Shown here one piece after another: positions 55,128-63,920 of a stretch of 64,000 nt of DNA; position 1 is the first letter of the stretch, and each line of letters starts with the position of its first letter. The notes under the pieces were generated by a model. That model was not told the DNA's origin, did no database searches, and saw only the letters and a program-made list of their open reading frames with translations. Origin of the DNA: Flavobacteriia bacterium 40-80. Lineage in GTDB: Bacteria > Bacteroidota > Bacteroidia > Flavobacteriales_D > Crocinitomicaceae. The position numbers and the translations under genes were made by a program. Location of the stretch: positions 310,001-374,000 of the forward strand of contig MKVF01000006.1 in the NCBI GenBank assembly GCA_001899145.1, in the 5' to 3' direction.

Positions 55128-55140
55128 TTTAAATTGCGCT

Positions 55141-55686
55141 ATGAGTTATTGTAATTTTTGTAAGAATCTGCCTGACGAAGATAGACATAAAATTTATCAT
55201 GATCATCACTATGGATTTCCTATTCCGGAAGATGATGAGCTTTTCGGAAGGCTGATTCTGGAGATTATGCAGGCAGGGTTGTCCTGGAATATCATCCTGA
55301 AAAAAGAACCGCATTTCCGGGAAGCTTTTGATGAATTTTCTATCGACAGAATAGCGGAATATGACGAGGAAAAAATTAATAGTTTGTTAGCAAACCAAAA
55401 CATTATAAGAAACGTCTTGAAAATACGTTCTGTAATTCATAATGCACAACAAGTTAAGATGCTCCAGGATGAATACGGAACTTTTAACGAGTGGATATAC
55501 TTACAAGACGCAAAAGATAAAATTGAATGGGTAAAAATCTTCAAAAAAAAGTTTAAATTCGTTGGAGGAGAAATCGTCAATGAGTTTTTAATGAGCATCG
55601 GAGTTTTAAAAGGGGCACATCAGGAAGATTGCCCGGTTTTTGAAAAACAGCTGAAGACTTACCAAAAATGGAAAGAACATGAGTAA
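55141..55686 (+). CDS. tag: DNA-3-methyladenine glycosylase I
   Basis: A protein of 181 residues. The N-terminal Cys4 and His20 (IYHDHHYG) with a C-terminal His and Cys in GAHQEDCPV give the zinc site of the Tag family. LEIMQAGLSWNIILKK (about residues 41-56) holds the family catalytic region, and KFVGGEIVNEFLMSIG is conserved. It removes 3-methyladenine from DNA. The stop overlaps the following outer-membrane gene by 8 bases. Confidence 0.94.
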   Translation: MSYCNFCKNLPDEDRHKIYHDHHYGFPIPEDDELFGRLILEIMQAGLSWNIILKKEPHFREAFDEFSIDRIAEYDEEKINSLLANQNIIRNVLKIRSVIHNAQQVKMLQDEYGTFNEWIYLQDAKDKIEWVKIFKKKFKFVGGEIVNEFLMSIGVLKGAHQEDCPVFEKQLKTYQKWKEHE

Positions 55687-56356
55687 AAAAATTATAATTC
55701 TGATTGTGGCCCTGTTTGCTTTGAAAGCAAATGCACAAGTTATTATAGGCGGAAATGTCGCTTACCAGATTCCTTTTGGTGCAGACAAAAATTTTTACGG
55801 ATTACAGGTTTTGATCGAAAAGCCGACAAACGAAAGAAACGCTTTTTTCGGAAAAGTCTCTTTTTTCTTTCCTCAGAAACTGACAGTGAGAGATCAGTAT
55901 GTTGCAGACGCAATTGATATGAATGTTTCTCCTCCTTCGATAAATCTCTCCAGCTTTACCAATTACAGTACGTTTGGAATTGAATTCGGCCGTAAAATTT
56001 ACATTATCAATCCTATTGACTATGGTTTTTCACTTTACGGAGGATCAACGGTAATGCTTAGCTTCAATAACATAAAAAGCCGTATTGAAAGCTTCGATAA
56101 AACAAAATACCAGATCTACGGAGGAAATGATATTCAGACAGACGGAAAAGGAAGCATTTTCAATCTGGGGATCGGTTTAGGCGGCGGAATGAAATATGAT
56201 TTTCGTTTTGGATCGGTTTACATGGATCTGGGAATCGGATATAACATCCTGCAACTGGCAACAAATACTATTGCACAACAGGGGTATTCATCTTTCGGCA
56301 GTCCTTTAAATTTTGTTGTCGGAGTGGGTTACAGAAAGATTCTTTTCATGAAATAA
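55679..56356 (+). CDS. Hypothetical outer-membrane barrel-like protein
   Basis: A protein of 225 residues with a signal peptide (about 1-19, ending NAQ). The mature part shows alternating aromatic beta strands (NFYGLQVLIEKP; FGSVYMDLGIGYNILQL) and ends VVGVGYRKILFMK, with an aromatic/charged C terminus typical of small outer-membrane barrels. I recognise no specific family. It overlaps tag by 8 bases. A 330-base noncoding stretch follows. Confidence 0.75.
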   Translation: MSKKIIILIVALFALKANAQVIIGGNVAYQIPFGADKNFYGLQVLIEKPTNERNAFFGKVSFFFPQKLTVRDQYVADAIDMNVSPPSINLSSFTNYSTFGIEFGRKIYIINPIDYGFSLYGGSTVMLSFNNIKSRIESFDKTKYQIYGGNDIQTDGKGSIFNLGIGLGGGMKYDFRFGSVYMDLGIGYNILQLATNTIAQQGYSSFGSPLNFVVGVGYRKILFMK

Positions 56357-56686
56357 TAACCTGAGTTGGTTTACTAGCTTAGAGTGTAATTTTTTGACAG
56401 GCTATAAAAAATTTCTTCTCTTATACTTTTTGTTCGTCAAAAAGTATGCAAAAACCTCGTCGCCGTGATCTTTTTTGCCACCCAAATGTGCTCATTCCCT
56501 ACAAAAATAAAACTCGCTCTGCTCAAACAATTATTTTTGTTTCGGTAATTTCGCTGTTTGTGCCCCGTCAAAAAAATCAATGCGACTTTCCCGGCTTCGC
56601 TCTTGGTTTTTTAATTAAAAGCAGAAACAATTTCCCTGCCCGAAACAGTTTAATACTAAATTGGTAATCCCGAATTGATCAAAAAT
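56357..56686. other. Noncoding 330-base stretch, probable interspersed element
   Basis: The region lies between the barrel-like gene and the kinase, and holds the hairpin above and the phrase AACTCGCTCTGCTCAAACAA (56509-56528), which resembles elements I recall from intergenic regions of flavobacterial genomes. A 73-codon frame at 56446-56667 has no signal peptide, no domain and unusual composition, so it is not called as a gene. A second copy was not found in this window. Confidence 0.5.
56423..56447. repeat. Hairpin at the head of a dispersed-repeat-like region
   Basis: Arms 56423-56432 (ATACTTTTTG) and 56438-56447 (CAAAAAGTAT) are exact complements around TTCGT. The hairpin opens a stretch resembling interspersed elements of flavobacterial genomes. 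Confidence 0.7.
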
Positions 56687-57580
56687 TCAGACATATCTGA
56701 ACCATTTCTTTCTTATTTCGATGGAATTCCAGGCTTCTGAAAGTTCTTCATACGACAATCGCTGTTGTTTTCCTTCCTGAAGCAGCTTTATTTTTTCAAT
56801 ATCTGAAAGCTGATTCGGAGGCAGTGGAAACACCGGTTTAGCGGTCATCTTTTCTATAATCGAAAAAACTGATCGCGGAATTTTTGAGTGTTTCGGTAGC
56901 GGATGTGTCAGCTGTAAATTGATGAATGCTTCCGGATTCGGATGCGCCAAAGGTATTGTTCCTGTAAAAATATTAAAAAGCGTAATTCCCAAAGCGTAAA
57001 AATCTGTTGTTTCATCTGCCAGTTCCGTATAGCCCAGCATCAGCTCCGGTGCGGAAAAACCAATTGAAAACGGTAGCTTAAACATTGTTTTATGCCCGGT
57101 TTGAAAACTCAAGCCAAAATCAAGCAAGTGCAGCTGAAAATCATCAGGTGAAACGGCATCAATCAAGATATTGGATGGTTTCAGATCTCCGTGGATATAT
57201 CCTTTTTCATGAACAGAATGTAACAATCCGATAAGTTGAGATACAGCTTTAGGAACGTGGCGGTAAAAATCCGCATCTGAAAGCTGATCCAGATAATCAT
57301 TCCATAAAAGGCCTTCCCGGTATTTTTTTACGAAGGAAGAATAATGCTCATTTTCAAAAACACATAAGATTTCAGGAAGTCCCGGTACTGAAAAGGATAA
57401 TTGAGATTCAATCCGCAGCTGTTCTGACAATTCAGGAGAAACAGCTGTTTTATCGACAATTTTCAAAACACCCTTTTCCCCTGTTTCCTTATGACGGACA
57501 AGGTAGGTTTCCCCGAACTTTCTTCTTCGGGAATTCAACGATTCTATCTTTTCAAAATCAGTAATCTGAAGCATATTCAT
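56687..57580 (-). CDS. Hanks-type serine/threonine protein kinase
   Basis: A soluble kinase of 297 residues. Key residues: Lys40 in GVLKIV, Glu58 as the likely alphaC glutamate, the catalytic loop HGDLKPSNIL (His130, Asp132, Asn137), LLDFGLS (Asp154) and SAPEL. The HGD in place of HRD marks a bacterial or divergent group, and the glycine-rich loop is weak (FGETYLV). No membrane segment is seen, unlike PASTA kinases. The ATG at 57580 overlaps the trmH stop by 23 bases; 57574 is an alternative start. The substrate is unknown. Confidence 0.87.
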   Translation of the reverse strand: MNMLQITDFEKIESLNSRRRKFGETYLVRHKETGEKGVLKIVDKTAVSPELSEQLRIESQLSFSVPGLPEILCVFENEHYSSFVKKYREGLLWNDYLDQLSDADFYRHVPKAVSQLIGLLHSVHEKGYIHGDLKPSNILIDAVSPDDFQLHLLDFGLSFQTGHKTMFKLPFSIGFSAPELMLGYTELADETTDFYALGITLFNIFTGTIPLAHPNPEAFINLQLTHPLPKHSKIPRSVFSIIEKMTAKPVFPLPPNQLSDIEKIKLLQEGKQQRLSYEELSEAWNSIEIRKKWFRYV

Positions 57581-58268
57581 TTACAATTTCTTCTATGAAC
57601 CGTTCACAAATAAAATCGCCTCCGTTCAAAATACGCCTGCACCACTCTATTTTTAAGGCAATTTGCTCTTCTTCGCTCAATTTCCAGTTCAGGTCACTCT
57701 CTTCCAGACGCTGCCGGATCGTATTTAAAATAATCGCCACTGAAACAGAAATATTAAAGCTTTCTGTAAATCCATACATAGGAATCCTCACCAATTCATC
57801 TGCTTCGAGAATAACCTCATCACTGATCCCTCTTCTTTCCGTCCCGAAAACAAATGCCAGCGGTTGTGACACATCGAGATCATAAATCGTCTGGTCTTCC
57901 GTGTGCGGTGTCGTTGCAACAATTTTATAGCCTTTCTTTTTCAATTCGCGGATACATTCCACCGTTGCAGTTTCAGTGTCTTTGTAATTGTGAATATCCA
58001 CCCAACGACCTGCTCCGAGTGCGATGTCCCGCTGGATCTTATATTTGTTGTCTTTTTCAATTACATGTAAATCCTGCAGGCCGAAACAGTCACAGGAACG
58101 CACCACGGCGCTTGCATTGTGCTCCTGAAACACATTTTCAATGACTACGGTCAGATGTCTTGTCCGTTCTTTCGCGATACGGTCAAACATTTCCTGCTTG
58201 TTCGGTGTAATGATCCCGTAAAGCTTCTCATATAATTTCCTGTTTATTTCCGATGGTGTCAACTGCAT
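57558..58268 (-). CDS. trmH: tRNA (guanosine-2'-O-)-methyltransferase TrmH family
   Basis: A SpoU/TrmH methyltransferase of 236 residues. Knotted-domain motifs are visible: NVFQEHNASAVVRSCDCFG (about residues 44-62), LAFVFGTERRGIS (about 136-148) and IPMYGFTESFNISVSVAII (about 161-179). The length is close to TrmH (229 in E. coli), which methylates G18 in the D loop. A TATATTTG box lies 4 bases before its ATG; the kinase gene follows by overlap. Confidence 0.9.
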   Translation of the reverse strand: MQLTPSEINRKLYEKLYGIITPNKQEMFDRIAKERTRHLTVVIENVFQEHNASAVVRSCDCFGLQDLHVIEKDNKYKIQRDIALGAGRWVDIHNYKDTETATVECIRELKKKGYKIVATTPHTEDQTIYDLDVSQPLAFVFGTERRGISDEVILEADELVRIPMYGFTESFNISVSVAIILNTIRQRLEESDLNWKLSEEEQIALKIEWCRRILNGGDFICERFIEEIVNEYASDY

Positions 58269-58272
58269 AGTG

Positions 58273-58280
58273 CAAATATA
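58273..58280 (-). promoter_or_regulatory. Candidate -7 box TATATTTG, 4 nt before ATG (trmH)
   Basis: A minus-strand TAnnTTTG match with exactly four bases before the ATG at 58268. The spacing implies a leaderless transcript. Nearby, 58302-58326 holds an imperfect AAAGATG repeat. Confidence 0.55.
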
Positions 58281-58350
58281 TAATATTAAGACCTTTAGAG
58301 AAAAGATGAAAGATGAAAGACGATGAAGTTACTTTTTGAGCTGATCCGCT

Positions 58351-58358
58351 TATATTTG
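58351..58358 (+). promoter_or_regulatory. Candidate -7 box TATATTTG for L,D-transpeptidase
   Basis: A perfect TAnnTTTG match 16 bases before the ATG at 58375. A TTTG upstream (58335-58338) is only 12 bases away, too close for a -33 element. Confidence 0.38.
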
Positions 58359-58374
58359 AGAAACAAGAAATAGT

Positions 58375-59124
58375 ATGTATAAGAAATTGGTATTACTTAT
58401 TACAGGAGTTGTTTTCCTGTCTTTTTCTCTTCAGTCGGATTTCCTGACGGAGCAGAAAAGATTCCAGCGGGTCAGAACAGCAATTGAACAAAAACAAAGC
58501 ATACTGGAAAAAACGCTCAAAGAGTACAAGCTTTCACTGCAGGACCTGAACATCCTGCTGGTCGCATACAAAGAAAATGACCTTCTTGACATTTATGCTA
58601 AATCTGTTTCCTCTAAAACATACAGCAAATTATTTTCTTATAAAATCTGCGCACGTTCAGGACAACCGGGGCCAAAGAGAAAGCAGGGAGACGGCCAGGT
58701 TCCCGAAGGTTTTTATCATATTGACCGGTTCAATCCAACCAGTAATTTTTATTTATCACTGGGACTTAACTATCCCAATACTTCAGACAGAATTAAAAGC
58801 GAAAAAGGAAATACAGGCGGAGATATTTTTATTCATGGATCGTGTGTCACAATAGGCTGTCTTCCGATGACAGACGACATTATCAAAGAAATTTATCTCT
58901 TAGCTGTTCATGCCAAAAATAACGGGCAGCAGAAAATTCCCGTTTACATTTTTCCATTTAAAATGACAGATAGCAACATGAGCACCTACAAAGAAAAATA
59001 CAGCAATGATCCGGCACTCATTTCTTTCTGGAAAAACTTAAAAACCGGATATGATCAGTTTATGGAAACCTCCCAGGAAATCCGTTTTTCTGTTTCAGAA
59101 AAGGGAGATTATGTGTTTCGTTAA
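58375..59124 (+). CDS. L,D-transpeptidase family protein (YafK-like)
   Basis: A protein of 249 residues with a signal peptide (about 1-19). The YkuD catalytic motif IHGSCVTIGCLPMTD places His154 and nucleophile Cys162; Cys157 lies between them. The segment GPKRKQGDGQVPEGFYHI (about 100-117) also matches YafK-like enzymes. Family knowledge: L,D-transpeptidases form 3-3 cross-links or attach proteins to peptidoglycan. The gene ends in TTAA shared with the convergent DUF3781 stop (4-base overlap). Confidence 0.87.
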   Translation: MYKKLVLLITGVVFLSFSLQSDFLTEQKRFQRVRTAIEQKQSILEKTLKEYKLSLQDLNILLVAYKENDLLDIYAKSVSSKTYSKLFSYKICARSGQPGPKRKQGDGQVPEGFYHIDRFNPTSNFYLSLGLNYPNTSDRIKSEKGNTGGDIFIHGSCVTIGCLPMTDDIIKEIYLLAVHAKNNGQQKIPVYIFPFKMTDSNMSTYKEKYSNDPALISFWKNLKTGYDQFMETSQEIRFSVSEKGDYVFR

Positions 59125-59381
59125 GTGCTGATTCTATCCACCGTAATAATCCGGAAAGTGTTTGAATTAATAGTTATTCTGATATTATTTTCAGGACTGC
59201 TCACATAAATATTCTTACCGATTCTCAGGAATGAAGCTTCTTTTTCCTGTTCTATAATTTTAAAAAGCAGCTGTTCTATTTGTGGTTTCGAAAATCTACT
59301 GTTCAGCTTTTTGTTAATCCGCTCATAAACAAGCTCTGTGTAACAGATATTATCCAGTATTTCTTTTTTATTGATATGCAC
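59121..59381 (-). CDS. DUF3781 family protein
   Basis: A protein of 86 residues. EILDNICYTELVYERINKKL (residues 7-26) and IGKNIYVSS with ITINSNTFRIITVDR match DUF3781, a small soluble family of unknown function. The start is GTG at 59381; no ATG precedes the conserved core. It follows the GNAT gene by 10 bases, and its stop shares TTAA with the L,D-transpeptidase stop. Confidence 0.85.
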   Translation of the reverse strand: MHINKKEILDNICYTELVYERINKKLNSRFSKPQIEQLLFKIIEQEKEASFLRIGKNIYVSSPENNIRITINSNTFRIITVDRIST

Positions 59382-59391
59382 ACCTTATTCT

Positions 59392-59853
59392 TTAATTAAC
59401 TGACATTTTGATTTTCACCGCTTTCAGCATATCATTATCAATACGTGTATCATTCATAATTTCAAAACCTTGTCCGATATAAAATGGCAACGGTGAACGA
59501 TAATTCTCCCCGTTTTCTTTTTTATCATTGTCATGGTCTATTACCCATCCGTAAAACTCCTCCAAATCTTCCTTAAGGCGTTTGATCAGCTGGCTTCCAA
59601 GTCCTTTTCCCTGTTGTTTTGCATTGACAATAATAGAAAAACGCGTTTCATTATCCTTTTCAAATTCAACTGCCCACGCCAGAATATTTTTATCTTCATC
59701 CTCGATTAAATAATGATGATAGTGTTCCACTCCTTCTAATAAGATTCCAAATCTGTCCTTTAGTTTTAAAGGATATTCATCATTCCAGAGTTGGTTTATC
59801 TGATGAAACTGATGATCTGTTAAATGGTGTATTTTTATGATCGCTACTGACAT
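59392..59853 (-). CDS. GNAT family N-acetyltransferase
   Basis: A protein of 153 residues. RFSIIVNAKQQGKGLGSQLI (about residues 73-92) holds the acetyl-CoA loop QGKGLGS, and YRSPLPFYIGQGFE near the C terminus is typical of the distal GNAT helix. The substrate is unknown. It lies between the SpoU-family gene (31-base gap) and DUF3781, in a minus-strand run of three. Confidence 0.85.
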   Translation of the reverse strand: MSVAIIKIHHLTDHQFHQINQLWNDEYPLKLKDRFGILLEGVEHYHHYLIEDEDKNILAWAVEFEKDNETRFSIIVNAKQQGKGLGSQLIKRLKEDLEEFYGWVIDHDNDKKENGENYRSPLPFYIGQGFEIMNDTRIDNDMLKAVKIKMSVN

Positions 59854-59884
59854 TTTTCTAAATTTAAATGGTCTACTTCTTCTC

Positions 59885-60415
59885 TCACATAAACCGCTTT
59901 GCGAATTCCCACATCACTACTCCGGCACATACGGAGACGTTCAGGCTGTGCTTTGTACCGAACTGGGGAATCTCAATGATATAATCACTGTGGTCAATCA
60001 CCGACTGGCGTACTCCATCCACTTCATTTCCGAAGACAAGCGCAAATTTTTCTCCTTCCAGCTGATCGATGTGCTGTAAAAATGTTGTCTGTTCCGCCTG
60101 CTCTACGGTACATACTTTTATTCCCTGTGCTTTCAATTCCGTCAGCAGCTCGTCAATAGAGGCTCTACCTTCCCATTCAATCGTTTCTGTTGCTCCCAAC
60201 GCTGTTTTATGGATTTCACGGTGCGGCGGACGTGCAGTAATCCCGCACAGATAGATTTTTTCCACATTAAAAGCATCCGCTGTCCTGAAAAATGAACCGA
60301 TATTATTCAGACTCCGGATATCATCCAGTACAATAATGACCGGAAATTTCCGCTGCTGCTTAAATTCCTCATCGCTCACACGATTCAGCTCCCACAATTT
60401 CAATTTTCTGTTCAC
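59885..60415 (-). CDS. SpoU/TrmH-type RNA methyltransferase
   Basis: A protein of 176 residues consisting of the knotted SPOUT domain only. VLDDIRSLNNIGSFFRTADA (about 29-48), LVFGNEVDGV (about 128-137) and IPQFGTKHSLNVSVCAGVV (about 150-168) match the TrmL-like/SpoU group. The target nucleoside cannot be set from sequence. The start is GTG at 60415; a -7 box at 60433-60440 lies just upstream. Divergent from mutS across 86 bases. Confidence 0.9.
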   Translation of the reverse strand: MNRKLKLWELNRVSDEEFKQQRKFPVIIVLDDIRSLNNIGSFFRTADAFNVEKIYLCGITARPPHREIHKTALGATETIEWEGRASIDELLTELKAQGIKVCTVEQAEQTTFLQHIDQLEGEKFALVFGNEVDGVRQSVIDHSDYIIEIPQFGTKHSLNVSVCAGVVMWEFAKRFM

Positions 60416-60432
60416 AACTTGTCGATTTTGTA

Positions 60433-60440
60433 CAAAACTA
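60433..60440 (-). promoter_or_regulatory. Candidate -7 box TAGTTTTG for the SpoU gene
   Basis: A minus-strand TAnnTTTG match 17 bases before the GTG start. A TTTG lies 23 bases further upstream (60467-60464), slightly beyond the usual spacing. Confidence 0.42.
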
Positions 60441-60476
60441 TCGTTTTTAGGCTATATTTTTTTCAAATCAAGCTGT

Positions 60477-60484
60477 TATCTTTG
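60477..60484 (+). promoter_or_regulatory. Candidate -7 box TATCTTTG for mutS
   Basis: A perfect TAnnTTTG match 17 bases before the mutS ATG. It faces away from the SpoU box, 36 bases apart. No -33 TTG at the expected distance. Confidence 0.45.
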
Positions 60485-60501
60485 CCTAAACTCAGATTTC
60501 G

Positions 60502-63108
60502 ATGGCAAAAACAACTTCTACCGAAGAAACTCCTTTAATGCGTCAGTACAACCAGATCAAAGCGAAACATCCTTCCGCTTTGCTTTTGTTCCGTGTGGGC
60601 GATTTTTATGAAACGTTTGGTGAAGATGCGATCAAAGCTTCTAAAATTCTTGGAATTGTCCTGACCAGCCGCAGAAACGGAAGCGGTCATATCGAGCTGG
60701 CGGGTTTTCCGCACCATTCCATGGACACTTATCTTCCGAAGCTGGTTCGTGCCGGAGAGCGTGTGGCTATTTGTGATCAGCTGGAAGACCCAAAGTTGGT
60801 AAAAGGAATCGTAAAGCGCGGTGTGACGGAACTGGTTACTCCCGGAATTTCCTTTAATGATCAGGTGCTGGAGCAAAAGAAAAACAATTTCCTTTGTGCC
60901 ATTCATTTTGACAAAAACGAGCATGGAATTTCTTTTCTGGATGTGTCAACCGGTGAATATATGGTCGCTCAGGGAGATCTGGCGTACATTGATAAACTGA
61001 TTCAGGGGTTTGAACCAAACGAAATCATTTATCAGAAAAAATACCATTCGACTTTCACGGAGAAATTCGGGGAAAATTATCATACTTATCGTCTGGAAGA
61101 CTGGGTATTTCAGCCCGATTTCGCGAATGAAAGCCTTACCAAACAATTTGAAACCAAAGATTTAAAAGGTTTCGGAATTGAGAATATTCCGCTGGGAATT
61201 ATTGCTGCCGGAGCTATTTTGCATTACCTTTCTGAAACACAGCATCATCAGATCGGGCATATTACCTCCATCGCACGGATTGAAGAAGAAAAATATGTCT
61301 GGCTGGACCGTTTTACTGTCCGGAATCTGGAACTGATATTTTCACAAAATGAACGTGCCACTACCCTGCTGGACATCATCGACAAAACGCTTACTCCCAT
61401 GGGCGGTCGAATGCTAAAACGGTGGATAGTGCTTCCTTTGAAGGACATTACTCCGATTAAGGAACGTTTAAATTCTGTCAAAACATTCGTCGAAAAAGAA
61501 ACATTACGAGAAGAACTGCGCCAGATGCTGGGGAATATCGGTGATATTGAACGAATTGTTTCCAAAGTTGCTGTAGGAAAAGTTACTCCGAAAGAGATCA
61601 AGCAATTACAACGAAATCTCGCACTGATCACTCCGATAAAAAATCTGCTTTTTGCGGACAAATCCAAGGCATTGAACCGTATTTCGGAACAGTTAAATCC
61701 ATGTACGTCACTCATCGGGCTTATTGACAAAATGCTTGATGAAGATCCTTCCAATCAGATCGGAAAAGGAGCTGTCATCAACAGCAATGTGAACGAAGAG
61801 CTGGATGAATTACGCAGCATTGCTTTCTCAGGTAAAGAATACCTGGAACAATTGCAACAACGGGAAATCGAACGTACCGGAATTCCGAGCCTGAAAGTTA
61901 ATTTCAATAACGTTTTCGGTTATTATCTCGAAGTAACCAACGCTCATAAAGAAAAAGTTCCGGCAGACTGGGTCCGTAAGCAGACGCTGGTAAATGCCGA
62001 GCGTTATATTACGCAGGAGCTGAAAGAATTTGAAACTAAAATCCTTGGAGCAGAGGAAAAAATATATGCAATCGAAGCACGCCTGTTACAGGAGCTCATC
62101 ACCCAAATGGCGGAATATATTCAACCGATACAGCTGAATGCACAGCTGCTGGCAACCTTAGACTGCCTGCTCGGTTTCGCGGAAGTTTCCGTTGCCAACA
62201 ATTACATCATGCCGGAAGTGAACGAGTCGTTTGTCATTGACATAAAAGACGGAAGGCATCCGGTAATTGAAAAACAGCTCAAAAACGGCGAAGTATATGT
62301 TGCCAATGATGTTTATCTGGACAGCGAAACACAACAGATCATCATGCTCACCGGGCCGAACATGTCGGGTAAAAGTGCTATTCTGCGCCAAACCGCTCTG
62401 ATCTGCCTGATGGCGCAGATGGGATGTTTTGTTCCTGCGGCAAAAGCCAACATCGGAGTTTTGGACAAGGTGTTTACACGTGTTGGCGCTTCTGATAATA
62501 TTTCCTCCGGAGAATCAACCTTTATGGTGGAAATGAACGAAACATCCAGCATTTTGAACAACCTTTCCGAACGTAGCCTGATCCTTTTGGATGAAATCGG
62601 ACGGGGAACAAGCACGTATGACGGAATTTCCATAGCTTGGGCAATAGCTGAATACCTGCATGAGCACTCTAAATTCAAGGGAAAAACGTTGTTCGCAACG
62701 CATTATCATGAGCTGAATGATATGAGCCTGAAATTTCCAAGGATCAAAAATTTCAATGTCGCTGTAAAAGAAGTAGGGAACAAAATTCTTTTCCTGCGGA
62801 AATTGGTCGAAGGAGGCTCCGAGCACTCATTCGGGATTCATGTTGCCAAGCTTGCCGGAATGCCGACACAGGTTATCGCAACTGCCAATAAAATGCTTAC
62901 AAGGCTGGAATCTTCACACGGTTCTACCGAAAAAGAAAAAATCAAGGAAGCGATTAACAGCAACGATATGCAGCTAAGCTTTTTCCAGCTCAATGATCCT
63001 GTTCTGGAGCAAATCCGTGAAGAGCTGGTAACGATTGATATCAATACGCTGACTCCTGTGGAAGCATTGATGAAGCTGAACGAGATCAAGAAGCTGACGG
63101 GAGGATAA
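60502..63108 (+). CDS. mutS: DNA mismatch repair protein MutS
   Basis: A protein of 868 residues, normal for MutS. The N-terminal mismatch-binding motif [12 protein letters not shown] (about residues 32-43) carries the Phe-x-Glu element, Walker [12 protein letters not shown] is at about 618-628, and Walker [15 protein letters not shown] is at about 695-708. It recognises mispairs and recruits MutL. The downstream 223 bases hold no gene. Confidence 0.97.
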   Translation: MAKTTSTEETPLMRQYNQIKAKHPSALLLFRVGDFYETFGEDAIKASKILGIVLTSRRNGSGHIELAGFPHHSMDTYLPKLVRAGERVAICDQLEDPKLVKGIVKRGVTELVTPGISFNDQVLEQKKNNFLCAIHFDKNEHGISFLDVSTGEYMVAQGDLAYIDKLIQGFEPNEIIYQKKYHSTFTEKFGENYHTYRLEDWVFQPDFANESLTKQFETKDLKGFGIENIPLGIIAAGAILHYLSETQHHQIGHITSIARIEEEKYVWLDRFTVRNLELIFSQNERATTLLDIIDKTLTPMGGRMLKRWIVLPLKDITPIKERLNSVKTFVEKETLREELRQMLGNIGDIERIVSKVAVGKVTPKEIKQLQRNLALITPIKNLLFADKSKALNRISEQLNPCTSLIGLIDKMLDEDPSNQIGKGAVINSNVNEELDELRSIAFSGKEYLEQLQQREIERTGIPSLKVNFNNVFGYYLEVTNAHKEKVPADWVRKQTLVNAERYITQELKEFETKILGAEEKIYAIEARLLQELITQMAEYIQPIQLNAQLLATLDCLLGFAEVSVANNYIMPEVNESFVIDIKDGRHPVIEKQLKNGEVYVANDVYLDSETQQIIMLTGPNMSGKSAILRQTALICLMAQMGCFVPAAKANIGVLDKVFTRVGASDNISSGESTFMVEMNETSSILNNLSERSLILLDEIGRGTSTYDGISIAWAIAEYLHEHSKFKGKTLFATHYHELNDMSLKFPRIKNFNVAVKEVGNKILFLRKLVEGGSEHSFGIHVAKLAGMPTQVIATANKMLTRLESSHGSTEKEKIKEAINSNDMQLSFFQLNDPVLEQIREELVTIDINTLTPVEALMKLNEIKKLTGG

Positions 63109-63331
63109 ATTTTGTAGTTATTATGAAATTCGTTGTCAAAGATTTGTAGTGTAATTCTATATCTTGGGTGATTTAAAAACAGGTTTTGAAATTTTCTCTG
63201 ATCTGCTACACTCGTGCTGTCAATAAAAAATCTACAAATTCCATTATCGCTTTTTTTGTAAATTTACTATTAAATATAACCATGGATATTACACTATTTT
63301 TTAATATAGTCTATATAATAATGTTTTAATT

Positions 63332-63862
63332 ATGAAAAACATAAGCATAATCCTAACAACTGTAATATTGGTATTTTTCAGCTGTAAGAAAAACATTCTT
63401 GACATACGGTTCAAAATGAACTACGACACAGAATTCACTATTAGCAGCGGGATGGGAATTAACCTGCCTTTTAATATTTATACACCCGATATTACCACAA
63501 ATTCCGAAGAACAGTTTGCAGCTAATGACACCCGGAAGGATAAAGTGAAAGAGGTAAAATTAGAGTCTATGCAGCTAAGCATAACATCTCCTTCCGGCAG
63601 TAATTTCGATTTTTTAAAAAGTATAGAGTTCTATATAAAAGCCGATGGGCTTGATGAAGTAAAATATGCTTACATAGATGAAGTACCCGACGGGAAAACC
63701 ATACTAAATCTAAACACTGTTGACGTAAATCTGGCAGATTACCTTAAAAAGGATAAATTCAGCCTTAGGGTTAAAACAGTGCAGGATGAAATGCTGGGAC
63801 AGGATACCGATATAAAATCCGCCAGTGTATTTGCGGTAACAGCAAATCCTTTAAAAAGGTAA
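63332..63862 (+). CDS. Hypothetical lipoprotein
   Basis: A protein of 176 residues with a lipobox near the N terminus (LVFFSC, Cys18) followed by KKN. The rest is charged and hydrophilic with alternating strand-like stretches (DGKTILNLNTVDVNLADYL, about residues 121-139), and no family is recognised. A second exported protein begins 58 bases after its stop, so the two are probably co-transcribed. Confidence 0.7.
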   Translation: MKNISIILTTVILVFFSCKKNILDIRFKMNYDTEFTISSGMGINLPFNIYTPDITTNSEEQFAANDTRKDKVKEVKLESMQLSITSPSGSNFDFLKSIEFYIKADGLDEVKYAYIDEVPDGKTILNLNTVDVNLADYLKKDKFSLRVKTVQDEMLGQDTDIKSASVFAVTANPLKR

Positions 63863-63920
63863 AATGTTAAAGTATAAGCACACCTTTTTCTCAAAAAATA
63901 CCAACATATCAGCATTTCGC

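Noticed and set aside
54627-55154. 175-codon open frame on the plus strand
   Set aside because: It is antisense to the PaaY-like gene; the hexapeptide repeats on the other strand are convincing.
56446-56667. 73-codon frame in the 330-base spacer
   Set aside because: No signal peptide or domain, and the region looks like an interspersed noncoding element.
61248-61754. 168-codon minus-strand frame inside mutS
   Set aside because: It is opposite a clear MutS domain, serine-rich and lacks any recognisable motif.
63109-63331. Inverted ATTTGTAG/CTACAAAT copies after mutS
   Set aside because: Only 8 bases, about 80 bases apart and without a T tract, so not a credible terminator.
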